From JABWAJ01 sp038323375 (GTDB lineage: Bacteria; Bacteroidota; Bacteroidia; Chitinophagales; Saprospiraceae), in NCBI GenBank assembly GCA_038323375.1, contig JBBQGV010000021.1:1-64000 (forward strand): a stretch of 64,000 bases of DNA. The letters are read 5' to 3'. Shown piece by piece: positions 26,031 through 34,874 of the stretch (its first letter is position 1; every line of letters begins with the position of its first letter). The notes under the pieces are model-generated. The model was not told the DNA's origin. It saw only the letters and a list, made by a program, of their open reading frames with translations, and searched no databases. Both the position numbers and the translations under genes were made by a program.

Positions 26031-26143
26031 TGTCTTGTTACCTTGAACTGGAAAAATATAATCCGGGAGATATTGTGCGCGTGAAATTGCTGCGCGACGA
26101 ACGAACGACGGAAGTGGAGGTCAGATTGGATGCCGCACAATGA
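26030..26143 (+). pseudogene. C-terminal PDZ-domain remnant, HtrA/DegP-like
   Basis: Right behind the preceding stop, one frame reads CYLELEKYNPGDIVRVKLLR then a Glu/Val-rich strand ending VEVRLDAAQ and stop at 26143. This is the last strand-helix-strand of a PDZ domain as in HtrA-type serine proteases (pattern L-E-x-Y-x-x-G-D-x-V-x-V-x-x-L-R). Only about 37 codons remain and no ATG is present, so it is a gene tail left by deletion. The rest of the gap to 26333 shows nothing further. Confidence 0.6.
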
Positions 26144-26332
26144 TCAATCCGGCTCTGCGTTATCCATTGAAATGTCTACTGGCTGACCGTTTTTGTCGAC
26201 CTTGACGCCTTAACAAGGCACATCATGGAAAAATAATAGAAAGATGCCTATATTTAGGCGGAAATAAGGAAGGGTAACAACAATATTGCAACACATGACA
26301 TTCGGCATCCCTGTCGTCAACACACAACAGCT

Positions 26333-27301
26333 ATGAAAATACGGACACTTATAATTGGGTTCCTCCTGTTTTCCAGCGTCCCGGCATTGTGCCAGCATGC
26401 AGCGCAATATACCCTGTATACCTGGAATCCATTACATTGGAATCCGGCTTACGCAGGTCTGGATCACTCCCTTACCGGGACGTTGCTGTTTCGCAAACAG
26501 TGGACGAACCTCCAGGGTGCTCCGGTCAGCCAAAACCTGAATGTACACATGCCTCTATACTATATAGGCGGAGGAGTAGGGCTGAATATAGAAAATGATG
26601 TGCTCGGCGCTGAACAGATGACGACTGCCGAAGTGGCCTATAATTATCAACTCAACTTAGGCAGCAGCATTTTTTCGATTGGCCTTGGAGGCGGAATTGT
26701 ACAGCGATCCTTAGATGGTGCCAAATTGCGAACCCCGGGTGGCATCTACGACGAACCGGGCGTATTTGATCACGTGGACGACTTATTGCCATTGGGGCGC
26801 GAAAGCGCGATTGCACCCGTGGTTCATGCCGGTGTATATTTTCAGTCGGAAAAGTGGGAAGCAGGGTTATCGGTCAAAAACCTGACGGAAAGTAATGTAG
26901 CCTTGCCGAGTATTCTGTTACAACAAAAACGGCACTTCTTTTTTACCTTTTCCTACCACGTGGAGATCAGCGGGAAGCTATCACTGCACCCCTCTGTGCT
27001 GGTTCGGTCAGACGCCGTTCAGACGCAAACAGATTTTTCCTTAACAGCAAAATTCAACGACAATATTTTTGGAGGCGTCTCGTTTAGAGGATACAATAGT
27101 GAAAGTATTGATGCAGTAGCTATCCTTGCAGGGTTTCGCCTGAGCGAAAAAACCTCCTTCATGTATGCTTACGATATGACCTTGTCGGGCTTGCGCGATG
27201 TAAGTAACGGCTCTCATGAGGTAGGATTGCGCTACAATCTCAATAAACCCATCGGTGCGGGCAAATTGCCCCGGATTATCTATAATCCCCGTTCTTTATA
27301 G
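26333..27301 (+). CDS. porP: PorP/SprF-family type IX secretion membrane protein
   Basis: 322 residues with signal peptide (LIIGFLLFSSVPALC). Family marks are QYTLYTWNPLHWNPAYAG after the signal, then repeated amphipathic strands of an outer-membrane beta-barrel and the late segment LSEKTSFMYAYDMTLSGLRD. PorP/SprF proteins sit in the outer membrane; SprF-type members are needed for export or anchoring of specific T9SS cargo such as SprB, and PorP links to the PorK/PorN ring (GldK/GldN here). The gene lies directly before gldK in the same direction, the arrangement typical for T9SS core loci, with a 166-base gap. Confidence 0.9.
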   Translation: MKIRTLIIGFLLFSSVPALCQHAAQYTLYTWNPLHWNPAYAGLDHSLTGTLLFRKQWTNLQGAPVSQNLNVHMPLYYIGGGVGLNIENDVLGAEQMTTAEVAYNYQLNLGSSIFSIGLGGGIVQRSLDGAKLRTPGGIYDEPGVFDHVDDLLPLGRESAIAPVVHAGVYFQSEKWEAGLSVKNLTESNVALPSILLQQKRHFFFTFSYHVEISGKLSLHPSVLVRSDAVQTQTDFSLTAKFNDNIFGGVSFRGYNSESIDAVAILAGFRLSEKTSFMYAYDMTLSGLRDVSNGSHEVGLRYNLNKPIGAGKLPRIIYNPRSL

Positions 27302-27467
27302 CCCTTTTCAACCAAAATCAAATGCCCTGATTGGGGGTCGATCAGGTAGTTTATGTTAAACTTGCGGAAAACGATAAATTAATCTTTGTCAGATTTTTCA
27401 AACAGTCTATATTTACCGGCGTTTTAAAATGCCGTACTTTTTTCTGAAGGAAAACTTGGGTGTAAAC

Positions 27468-28712
27468 ATGAAGAACTTACTCAAAATTGCGCTGGCATTG
27501 CTGGTGCTTGTCGCGGTTGCATGTGGCAGAAAGGAAAATGGTCAATTGCTCGGCGCTTTCGACAGGCCGGCATGGAAAGGAATCAATCCTTTTGGGATGA
27601 TCTATGTTCCTTCGGGAACACTCCACATTGGCCCAAGCGACCAGGATGTCAGCAACACATTTGTTCAGCGTAATAAGTCCATCTCTATTGCTGGCTTTTA
27701 CATGGACGACACGGAAATCACCAATAACGAATATCGCCAGTTCGTCTATTGGGTGAGAGACTCCCTTGCTCACTCTTACCTCGATCATTTCATCGAGGAT
27801 GAGGAAACGGGCGAACAACGTATTGACTGGGAATACGAAATTGATTGGAGCGATGAAACGCTGGCCGATCTGTATTACCAGGGAGATGACCGCTTTGCCG
27901 GAAAGTCAGAATTGAATACTGAAAAACTGGAGTACGAGTACGAATGGTACGATTGGCAGCGTGCCGCACACGACCAGGGAAAATCTCCGCGTAATTCTTT
28001 CATTAATCGGAAAAAGGTCAACATCTACCCAGATACTTTGGTTTGGGTGCGCGATTTTGCTTATTCCTACAATGAGCCAATGACGCGTAACTACTTCTGG
28101 CACCCGGCATTCGATGATTACCCCGTAGTGGGCATTGACTGGCACATGGCCAACGCGTTCTGCTACTGGCGGACCAAGCTCTGGAACACGTACCAGCAAA
28201 CGCGCGGCGATGGCATTAACTCGGAAGACTTCCGACTGCCTACGGAACACGAATGGGAATATGCAGCCCGCGGTGGCCGCGATCTGGCACCTTACCCTTG
28301 GGGTGGTTACTATGTACGCAACGCTAAAGGTTGCCTGCTGGCTAACTTCAAACCCGGCCGTGGTAACTATCCGGAAGATGGCGGACAGTACACGGTGAAA
28401 GCAGATGCTTATTTCCCGAACGACTACGGCCTCTACAACATGGCCGGAAACGTTTCCGAATGGACCAGCTCCGCTTTCTACGAAAATGCTTACGCATTTA
28501 TTCACGACCTCAACCCGGATATCCGCTACGATGCTAAGGACGACGATCCTGAAGCTTACAAGCGTAAAGTTATCCGCGGCGGTTCCTGGAAAGATGTCAT
28601 GCATTTCCTCCAAACGGGCACTCGCCACTGGGAATACCAGGATACGACGAAATCCTATATCGGATTCCGTTGCGCACTGACCTTCCTTGGTCGTTCAGCT
28701 AATGATTTCTAA
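27468..28712 (+). CDS. gldK: Gliding motility/T9SS lipoprotein GldK
   Basis: About 414 residues from the ATG at 27468. The signal peptide ends in a lipobox (VAVACG), so it is an outer-membrane lipoprotein. The rest is a formylglycine-generating-enzyme/sulfatase-modifying-factor fold: FGMIYVPSGTLHIGP, FYMDDTEITNNEYRQFV, PVVGIDWHMANAFCYWR, RLPTEHEWEYAARGG and NVSEWTSS. The FGE catalytic role is not expected; GldK (PorK) forms with GldN the periplasmic ring of the T9SS under the outer membrane. A longer frame from 27429 would precede the signal peptide and is rejected. Confidence 0.96.
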   Translation: MKNLLKIALALLVLVAVACGRKENGQLLGAFDRPAWKGINPFGMIYVPSGTLHIGPSDQDVSNTFVQRNKSISIAGFYMDDTEITNNEYRQFVYWVRDSLAHSYLDHFIEDEETGEQRIDWEYEIDWSDETLADLYYQGDDRFAGKSELNTEKLEYEYEWYDWQRAAHDQGKSPRNSFINRKKVNIYPDTLVWVRDFAYSYNEPMTRNYFWHPAFDDYPVVGIDWHMANAFCYWRTKLWNTYQQTRGDGINSEDFRLPTEHEWEYAARGGRDLAPYPWGGYYVRNAKGCLLANFKPGRGNYPEDGGQYTVKADAYFPNDYGLYNMAGNVSEWTSSAFYENAYAFIHDLNPDIRYDAKDDDPEAYKRKVIRGGSWKDVMHFLQTGTRHWEYQDTTKSYIGFRCALTFLGRSANDF

Positions 28713-28732
28713 TAGCTGATTCTGGCTTTGAT

Positions 28733-28771
28733 ACAATAAGGATATTGTCCGATGGGCAGTATCCTTATTGT
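28733..28771 (+). other. Perfect 12-bp stem-loop between gldK and gldL
   Basis: ACAATAAGGATA (28733-28744) and TATCCTTATTGT (28760-28771) pair exactly around a 15-base loop, 20 bases after the gldK stop. The following TTATATTGTTG is not a strong T-run. It may be a partial terminator or an mRNA processing/stability element that sets gldK and gldLMN levels apart. Confidence 0.55.
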
Positions 28772-28924
28772 GTTATATTGTTGCCGGTTGCCTCCCGATT
28801 TTTTTTTAACAAAGGGAGTGTAACTTTTTGTACCCCGTGCATTATAGAGAAGTATCCGGCTGAGGCCGGGTCTCCAGTCAAGTATAAAATCTTATTTTTT
28901 AACCAGTTCTAAAGTTTTTCGACG

Positions 28925-29545
28925 ATGAGTTTCGTTAAGACCAAAAGCTTCAAGTACTTCAAGAACTTTATCATTGGCGCAGGTGCGTCTGTCGTACTGC
29001 TTGGTGCGTTATTCAAAATCTTATCCTGGCCATTCGCTAATGAAATGTTGATGGTCGGTATGATGACTGAAGCAGGCATCTTCCTCATGTTGGGGATTAT
29101 TCCACCAGAACCAGATTACTACTGGCACAAACTTTACCCCGGGTTGAATGATTATGATTCGCACATGACGCCGTTGACAGCAGGGCCGACTAACAGCATC
29201 GAATCTTTGCCTAAAGTGGTGCCATTGAATGGCGAAATCGTACAAAACCAATTGGGTGGTATGCTGACCGAGTTGCAGAATATGTCAAAAAGCTTGTCTT
29301 CGCTTAAAGCGCTTCAGGAAGTTGACTTCTCTGGCACGAGCGATCAGATCAAGTCCATGAGCAACTTCTATTCCAAACTCAACGAAGCAATGGCTGACCT
29401 GAGCGATTCTTTGGAAGACACCAAAATCTACAAAGATCAATTGGCTGCCCTGAATAAGAACATTGGCTCGCTGAACAACATCTACGGCTCGTTGAATTCG
29501 GTTTATGGCAATGTCATTTCGGCCATGGCAAACGTGAAACATTAA
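28925..29545 (+). CDS. gldL: Gliding motor/T9SS inner-membrane protein GldL
   Basis: 206 residues. Two transmembrane helices near the N-terminus (about 14-33 and 38-58; the second contains MLMVGMMTEAGIFLMLGII with the conserved membrane glutamate) are followed by a cytoplasmic coiled-coil tail (about 90-206). GldL and GldM form the proton-motive-force-driven rotary motor of T9SS and gliding; the membrane Glu (in MTEAG) is the known proton pathway residue in Flavobacterium. Followed by gldM after 46 bases in the same operon. Confidence 0.95.
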   Translation: MSFVKTKSFKYFKNFIIGAGASVVLLGALFKILSWPFANEMLMVGMMTEAGIFLMLGIIPPEPDYYWHKLYPGLNDYDSHMTPLTAGPTNSIESLPKVVPLNGEIVQNQLGGMLTELQNMSKSLSSLKALQEVDFSGTSDQIKSMSNFYSKLNEAMADLSDSLEDTKIYKDQLAALNKNIGSLNNIYGSLNSVYGNVISAMANVKH

Positions 29546-29591
29546 TTGCCTGCCGGATCCCGGTTTTTTTAACTTTTAAATCTGAGGGAAC

Positions 29592-31172
29592 ATGTCTATT
29601 CCAAAGGAACCCAGGCAATTGATGATCAACTTGATGTATTTGGTGCTCACAGCGATGCTTGCACTGAACGTATCTGCTGAGATCATCAATGCCTTCTTCT
29701 TGATTGATCGAGGTATCACCGGTAGCAACAACGTTTTCGATACTTCTAATGCCAGTACATTGGAAGTGCTGTCGAGAAATGCCGACCAGGATTTGTCCAA
29801 ATACCAAAAGCTGGTGGATGCTGCCAAAGAGGTGAGTGCTATCTCAAAAGAATTTCATACGTATGTAGATGATTTGCGCGAATCCATGGTAAAAGAAACC
29901 AATGGATACTACCCAGCAGACGACAGGGATCATCCCGGTTTTCCGAAAGGATACAAGGACAAGGATGTAACCACCCGCGTACTTGTGGAAGAAGGCAAGG
30001 GGGAAGAACTCAAGGCTCGCATACTTGCTGACCGTGAGAAAATCACTGCGATCGTAAACAAACTGAAAGGTGCCGAGGGCACAGGGATTGATGAAGCCTC
30101 ACTGGCGAGTTTGGAAAAAAGTATCCAGCTTACCGTCAGCGATGAATGGCAAAATGCCACCCCCAAGCGCAATAGCTGGTCGGCCTTCACCTTCAACCAC
30201 ATGCCACTGGCTTCAGTATTTCCTATTATGAGGAAATTCCAGAATGATATGAAAAGCTCCGAAGCAGCCATTCTGAACTTCCTTTCCGACCAGGTTGGGA
30301 AGCAGACCTTTAAAGTAGATGCGTTTATTCCAATTTCTTCTGCAAAAAAGGCTTACGTCATTTCCGGCGAGACTTTTGAAGCGAACATTACGGTTGGCGC
30401 ATCTTCCAAATCGGTTTACGAAAACATGTCTATTCGGGTAAACGGATCGCCACAGAAGGTAGAAAACGGTATTGCGAAATACACGACTACCACTAGTTCT
30501 ACGGGGGTTCAGAAATATACGGTAGCCATTACATTGACCAACCCGACAACTCAAAAATCTGAAACTTACTCCGAGGATTTTGAGTACGAAGTTGGCCGCC
30601 GTAGCGTAACCGTATCTGCCGATAAAATGAACGTGTTCTATATCGGTGTAGATAACCCGGTTTCTGTAGCTGCTGCGGGCGTATCCAGTAACGAACTGAA
30701 AGTTAGCGCCAGTGGCGCCGGGATCAGTCTGCGCGGGAGTAACGGCAAATACACGGCAACAGTTGCGCAGCCAGGCGAAGCCACGATCAGCGTTTCCGGT
30801 GGTGGCCTGACGAACAGCCGATTCATGTTCCGCTCGAAAAGGATTCCTGACCCGGTTGCCCGTTTGAGCAAAAGCTCCGGCGGCGGTATGGGTACCGGTG
30901 AATTCAAAGCGCAGGGTGGCGTAGGTGCATTCCTCGACAACTTTGACTTTGCAGCGGTATGCGTCATCCAGGGTTTTAATCTGGTGTATGTGCCGAAACG
31001 TCAGGATGCAGTGCCGGTGGTTAACCCCGGAGCGCGCTACAACGACCGCGCCCGTGAATTGGTTTCCCGTGCAAAACCAGGCGATATCTACTACTTTGAG
31101 AACGTAAAAGCGAAGTGTCCGGGCGATCAGGCCGGGCGTGAAATCAACTCAATGGTTTTTACAATCAAGTAA
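29592..31172 (+). CDS. gldM: Gliding motor/T9SS protein GldM
   Basis: 526 residues. One N-terminal membrane helix (MINLMYLVLTAMLALNVSAE, with the conserved residues that sit in the GldL pentamer) is followed by the periplasmic D1 helical bundle and Ig-like D2-D4 domains, seen as beta-rich stretches such as FEANITVGASSKSVYE, YEVGRRSVTVSADKMNVFY and GEFKAQGGVGAFLDNFD. GldM spans the periplasm and passes motor torque to the GldK/GldN ring. Full length compared with Flavobacterium GldM (513). Confidence 0.96.
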   Translation: MSIPKEPRQLMINLMYLVLTAMLALNVSAEIINAFFLIDRGITGSNNVFDTSNASTLEVLSRNADQDLSKYQKLVDAAKEVSAISKEFHTYVDDLRESMVKETNGYYPADDRDHPGFPKGYKDKDVTTRVLVEEGKGEELKARILADREKITAIVNKLKGAEGTGIDEASLASLEKSIQLTVSDEWQNATPKRNSWSAFTFNHMPLASVFPIMRKFQNDMKSSEAAILNFLSDQVGKQTFKVDAFIPISSAKKAYVISGETFEANITVGASSKSVYENMSIRVNGSPQKVENGIAKYTTTTSSTGVQKYTVAITLTNPTTQKSETYSEDFEYEVGRRSVTVSADKMNVFYIGVDNPVSVAAAGVSSNELKVSASGAGISLRGSNGKYTATVAQPGEATISVSGGGLTNSRFMFRSKRIPDPVARLSKSSGGGMGTGEFKAQGGVGAFLDNFDFAAVCVIQGFNLVYVPKRQDAVPVVNPGARYNDRARELVSRAKPGDIYYFENVKAKCPGDQAGREINSMVFTIK

Positions 31173-31242
31173 GTGCCAAGACATTATTATTTGACAGTAT
31201 TGAACGCCGGGATTTTTGTTTAAGTCGAGTATTTTTTGAGAT

Positions 31243-31406
31243 TCGATGCAGCGCATCGAGCCGAAAAAAATGCGAAGAATCAGGCAAAAAGACCAAGACC
31301 AAAATGTGAAATAATATTGTTCCGGCACTTAAGTCAAATTTTCATAAGTTAAAGTGTAATAGTGCACTTGGTTACACCGTTTAACCTGTGCACTTTTACA
31401 CTTTAA
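31243..31406 (+). promoter_or_regulatory. Two stem-loops in the gldM-gldN gap
   Basis: TCGATGC/GCATCGA (31243-31259) is the core of a longer imperfect hairpin flanked by a T-run upstream and an A-run downstream. A second, larger one pairs TTAAAGTGTAATAGTGCAC (31349-31367) with 31388-31406 at 18 of 19 positions around a 20-base loop, ending 24 bases before the gldN ATG. The gap is 258 bases, unusual inside this operon, so regulation or processing of gldN is plausible. Confidence 0.5.
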
Positions 31407-31430
31407 TACACACACACAAATACCAAGTCC

Positions 31431-32306
31431 ATGAAAATTGCGCTGAGCCTGCTAAGCTTATTCCTGTTGCTGACAATTTTTGCAGCAGCGCCATTAACAG
31501 CTCAAACGCCGGATAACATCATTATGACCGAATCCGGCGATACAGAAGAGGACACTGACAGACCTCTTGATGACATCGTAGAAAAACGCACTACGCTGGA
31601 GAAGCGCGTATTGCCTTACGACCACGTGCGCGAAGCTGATATTTTCTGGGAAAAACGCATCTGGCGCGTACTCGACATACGTGAGAAAATGAACCTGCCA
31701 TTCGCTTACCCGGAGCGTCCGTTCTTCACCATATTGATGGAGGCTGCCGAATCAGGCGAATTGACAGTTTACGGTACAGAAGACGACAAATTTTCAAGCA
31801 AGCTGACGCCGGAAGAAGTTTCTTCCATGGGCGCTACGATTGATACAGTCATCACCTTCGATCCGGTGACTTATCAGGAAAGCATCCAGGTCGTTCGCAA
31901 CGAACTGAACCCGGAAGATGTCAAGCGCTTCCGCTTTAAAGAAGTTTGGTTCTTCGACGAAGAAACCTCTACCCTTCAGGTGCGCATCCTTGGCATTGCG
32001 CCGCTGCTCGATGTAAAAGACGATAACGGCAACTTCAAGTACGAACAACCCATGTTCTGGGTGTATTATCCGGATGCAAGAAAGATGCTGGCACACGAAC
32101 GTGTGTTCACTTTCGGCAACGATGCTGCACCGATGACCTGGGAAGACCTGCTTGAAATGCGTTATTTCTCCAGCTACATTTTCAAAGAATCGAACGTACA
32201 CGACCGCCGTTTGCAGGAGTACGTGACGGGCGTTGACATGTTGCTGGAAGCCGATAAAATCAGACAGGAGATCTTCAATTTCGAACACGATTTGTGGTCG
32301 TATTAA
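31431..32306 (+). CDS. gldN: Gliding motility/T9SS periplasmic ring protein GldN
   Basis: 291 residues with a signal peptide (LSLLSLFLLLTIFAAAPLTA). The conserved GldN/PorN body includes LEKRVLPYDHVREADIFWEK-RIWR, MNLPFAYPERPFFTILMEA, FKEVWFFDEETSTLQVRILG, FWVYYPDARKMLA and MTWEDLLEMRYFSSYIFKES. GldN joins GldK as the ring below the outer membrane to which GldM docks. Last gene of the block; a GC-rich stem-loop follows, then the hairpin repeat array. Confidence 0.96.
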   Translation: MKIALSLLSLFLLLTIFAAAPLTAQTPDNIIMTESGDTEEDTDRPLDDIVEKRTTLEKRVLPYDHVREADIFWEKRIWRVLDIREKMNLPFAYPERPFFTILMEAAESGELTVYGTEDDKFSSKLTPEEVSSMGATIDTVITFDPVTYQESIQVVRNELNPEDVKRFRFKEVWFFDEETSTLQVRILGIAPLLDVKDDNGNFKYEQPMFWVYYPDARKMLAHERVFTFGNDAAPMTWEDLLEMRYFSSYIFKESNVHDRRLQEYVTGVDMLLEADKIRQEIFNFEHDLWSY

Positions 32307-32334
32307 TTGTAACAGTGCCTGTTTAAAAGTCGAA

Positions 32335-32364
32335 GGCCCGGAGCATCATTGCTTCCGGGCCTTT
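32335..32364 (+). terminator. GC-rich stem-loop behind gldN
   Basis: GGCCCGGA-GCA and TGCTTCCGGGCC pair with one bulge and a short loop, followed by TTTGTC. The T-run is short, so termination would be moderate. It lies 29 bases after the gldN stop. Confidence 0.55.
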
Positions 32365-32374
32365 GTCGTATACC

Positions 32375-32966
32375 GTACCGCCGAACTCCGATTCGGCAGC
32401 AAAGCAAGTACCGCCGAACTCCGATTCGGCAGCAAAGCAAGTACAGCCGAACTCCGATTCGGCAGCAAAGCAAGTACCTCCGAACTCCGATTCGGCAGCA
32501 AAGCAAGTACCGCCGAACTCCGATTCGGCTGAAATACGCAGTATGCATGTATGATTCAACAGATTCGGCAGCAAAGCAAGTACCGCCGAACTCCGATTCG
32601 GCGGCAAAGCAAGTACCGCCGAACTCCGATTCGGCTGAAATACGCAGTATGCATGTATGATTCAACAGATTCGGCGGCAAAGCAAGTACCTCCGAACTCC
32701 GATTCGGCAGCAAAGCAAGTACCGCCGAACTTCGATTCGGCTGAAATACGCAGTATGCATGTATGATTCAACAGATTCGGCGGCAAAGCAAGTACCTCCG
32801 AACTCCGATTCGGCAGCAAAGCAAGTACCGCCGAACTCCGATTCGGCTGAAATACGCAGTATGCATGTATGATTCAACAGATTCGGCGGCGGAGCAAGTA
32901 CCGCCGAACTCCGATTCGGCTGAAATACGCAGTATGCAGTATGCATGTATGATTCAACCGAATCAG
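32375..32966. repeat. Higher-order tandem array of 33-bp hairpin units (33 + 73 = 106 bp period)
   Basis: Twelve units begin with GTAC at 32375, 32408, 32441, 32474, 32507, 32580, 32613, 32686, 32719, 32792, 32825 and 32898. The short unit is 33 bp and holds GCCGAACTCCGATTCGGC, a palindrome (GCCGAA/TTCGGC). Every long unit (73 bp) adds TGAAATACGCAGTATGCATG and ATGATTCAACAG. From 32580 on, short and long units alternate with an exact 106-bp period three times, which shows recent block duplication. The 33-bp part is open in several frames (PPNSDSAAKQ), but 106 is not a multiple of three, so coding is unlikely. The last copy ends about 30 bases from the stop of the EAD11 gene. Confidence 0.9.
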
Positions 32967-32994
32967 GGGCAAAGCAAAGCGGAACGCAAAGTTG

Positions 32995-34608
32995 TTACTG
33001 CCGGATGGTCGTTCTGAATCGCTGGTCTAAAAGCGGGGCATTTTGAATCAGTTCTTTTCTGGAAATCCCTGCTTGGTCTGCCTTTTTGTTTGTCTTTTTG
33101 AAGGCATTGGTATCGTTGGTTTTCACAGCATCTTCCAGGACAATTGAAAAAACTCGCGGGTCTTTTGAATTATTGGCAACTGCCGCTTTTGCAGCATAAA
33201 GCGCCTCTTTTTCATTGCCCAGCGCTTTGTCTGCGCTCGCTTTATCTTCCAACGCCTTCATATCATTCGGGTTGGACTGAATCATAAGCTCCGCTTCCCG
33301 TTTTATCCTGATTTGCACTTTTCTTTCATCGGAGATTGCTTTACTCAGTTGCTGAATATTCTTGTCAGCTTCGGGCTTTAGTTCACTGGCTTTTTCAAGG
33401 TCTTGTTCCGCTTTATCTAATGCCTGAATTTTCAGGTAAATAGTACTGCGCGTCACAAACGCTTCAGCCAGTTTATTCGTGTCCGGTTTTAGCTCAATGA
33501 TGGCGTTAATATCGTTCAGAGCCTCTGTCGTATTGCCCATCTCAAAGTTGAGTATAGCCCGGTTGTTGAGCGCTAACGGGTAGGCCGGATGCGTTTCCAG
33601 TACTTTGTTGACCGATTCCAGGGCTTTTTCGGGGTGGTTGGTCGCGAGGTGACTGTCGGAAAGTACCATGTTAACAAGCACATTAGCTGCCGAATCGCCT
33701 GGTTGAATGTTTTCCAATTGTGCAATTGCCTCCTCCGGTTTTCCCATTTCATTGGCAATGACGCCAAAAAGCAGTTGCATATTGGAAAATATACCTTCAG
33801 TGAGCAAGCCTTCGGTGAAGATACTGGAGAGGGAGGTAATCGTATCCACCTCCGTACCGCTGGTGATCAAAAGCTTCTTTAAGTCTATGTTCAGGAATTT
33901 GTACTTGGTAAGCACGATATTTTTTCCCGATGCTTCATTTTCGGTAGTGCCCCAAATGATGAGCTGGGCATTGCAATTGCGGGCAATGCGTTCTGCCTCC
34001 TTTGTCGTAATCGGATAGCGCACTTTGTCTTTGATGACATCAATATTGTAAAACTCAATCCCGGCATTGATCCCGGCCTGATCATTCAACTCAGCCAATT
34101 TTCCTTTTATTTGCCAGTGAATATCATCTGATGGTACTTCACCCTGCTTCAAAGGTATGAAAGGCAACACCAGAATTTTGAATGCAGTCGTATCCTCGAA
34201 AACCGGGCAAAAACTGTCGGCAACAGGAGGTGGATCCGCTTGTTTATTGCTAAAAACCAACGCCGCAACTACCGCCGCCAGCGCCAGTGCCCCGCCCACA
34301 ATCCACGGAAGCAGGCGCTTCGCAGGTTTCCCCTGAATGTCGCTGCCGCCTTCTTTTTTCAGCGCTTCCAGCAAATCCAGGATTTGATCGGTGACTTGGT
34401 TATAGTTCAGCCTGGCATTATCAAAACTAACCAAGCCCTGTTTTTCATCCTTTTGTGTTTTCTGAAACAAGGATTGCGCCTGAATGGCATCATTGGCTAA
34501 GCTGCTGCCTGCCTTCTCCAATTCTTCTACTAAGCGCTGCAAGGCATGTTCTATATCGGCTTTGCCGACCAAGCGCTTGATTTCCGCAATCAGTTGTATT
34601 TTATCCAT
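32995..34608 (-). CDS. EAD11 effector-associated domain, membrane helix, TPR protein
   Basis: 537 residues. Residues about 1-85 fit the effector-associated domain EAD11, a small helical domain (ALQRLVEEL ... DAIQAQSLFQKTQKDEKQGL followed by a helix ending ILDLLEAL) found in predicted NTP-dependent conflict and apoptosis-like systems, where it links effectors to sensors by homotypic contact. A transmembrane helix follows (WIVGGALALAAVVAALVF, about 106-123), then an alpha/beta domain (about 140-260, with FKILVLPFIPL and NAQLIIWGTTE) like TolB/FlgO-type modules, and TPR repeats (about 285-500). No nuclease or protease effector is fused and no second EAD gene is seen in the window. Role as a membrane-tethered sensor or scaffold is inferred. 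Confidence 0.7.
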   Translation of the reverse strand: MDKIQLIAEIKRLVGKADIEHALQRLVEELEKAGSSLANDAIQAQSLFQKTQKDEKQGLVSFDNARLNYNQVTDQILDLLEALKKEGGSDIQGKPAKRLLPWIVGGALALAAVVAALVFSNKQADPPPVADSFCPVFEDTTAFKILVLPFIPLKQGEVPSDDIHWQIKGKLAELNDQAGINAGIEFYNIDVIKDKVRYPITTKEAERIARNCNAQLIIWGTTENEASGKNIVLTKYKFLNIDLKKLLITSGTEVDTITSLSSIFTEGLLTEGIFSNMQLLFGVIANEMGKPEEAIAQLENIQPGDSAANVLVNMVLSDSHLATNHPEKALESVNKVLETHPAYPLALNNRAILNFEMGNTTEALNDINAIIELKPDTNKLAEAFVTRSTIYLKIQALDKAEQDLEKASELKPEADKNIQQLSKAISDERKVQIRIKREAELMIQSNPNDMKALEDKASADKALGNEKEALYAAKAAVANNSKDPRVFSIVLEDAVKTNDTNAFKKTNKKADQAGISRKELIQNAPLLDQRFRTTIRQ

Positions 34609-34874
34609 TAGATCACCATGCGTTTAATATAGGGAAGCTATTTTCACATCAAAGTTAACAATCGCTTGCAACACTGCAAATGGATTAAGCCCATAGCTGT
34701 CTGGAACATCGTGTAACACAACTCTTTTCCGTGTTGTCCGTGTCCTTCGTATCGTCCGCGTTCCAAAAAAACATCAATAGGAACACGGACTACAGGGATT
34801 GCTGTGCTTGTTTCCCTATGCATATTCCGCACATGGGATAAAGCCCTTTGACTTGTAAGAAGGTGTGTGCGGCA

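Noticed and set aside
32363..32872. Short ORFs with 11-residue PPNSDSAAKQ-type repeats in both strands
   Set aside because: Open frames follow from the 33-bp period; the 106-bp higher-order period breaks the frame, and there is no start context or signal peptide.
32375..32966. Possible CRISPR array
   Set aside because: Units are contiguous 33/73-bp repeats without unique spacers, each unit contains its own palindrome, spacing is 0, and no cas genes are nearby.
34644..34832. 62-residue minus-strand frame in the gap before proC
   Set aside because: No similarity or motif seen; the gap 34609-34874 shows neither a gene nor a clear repeat.
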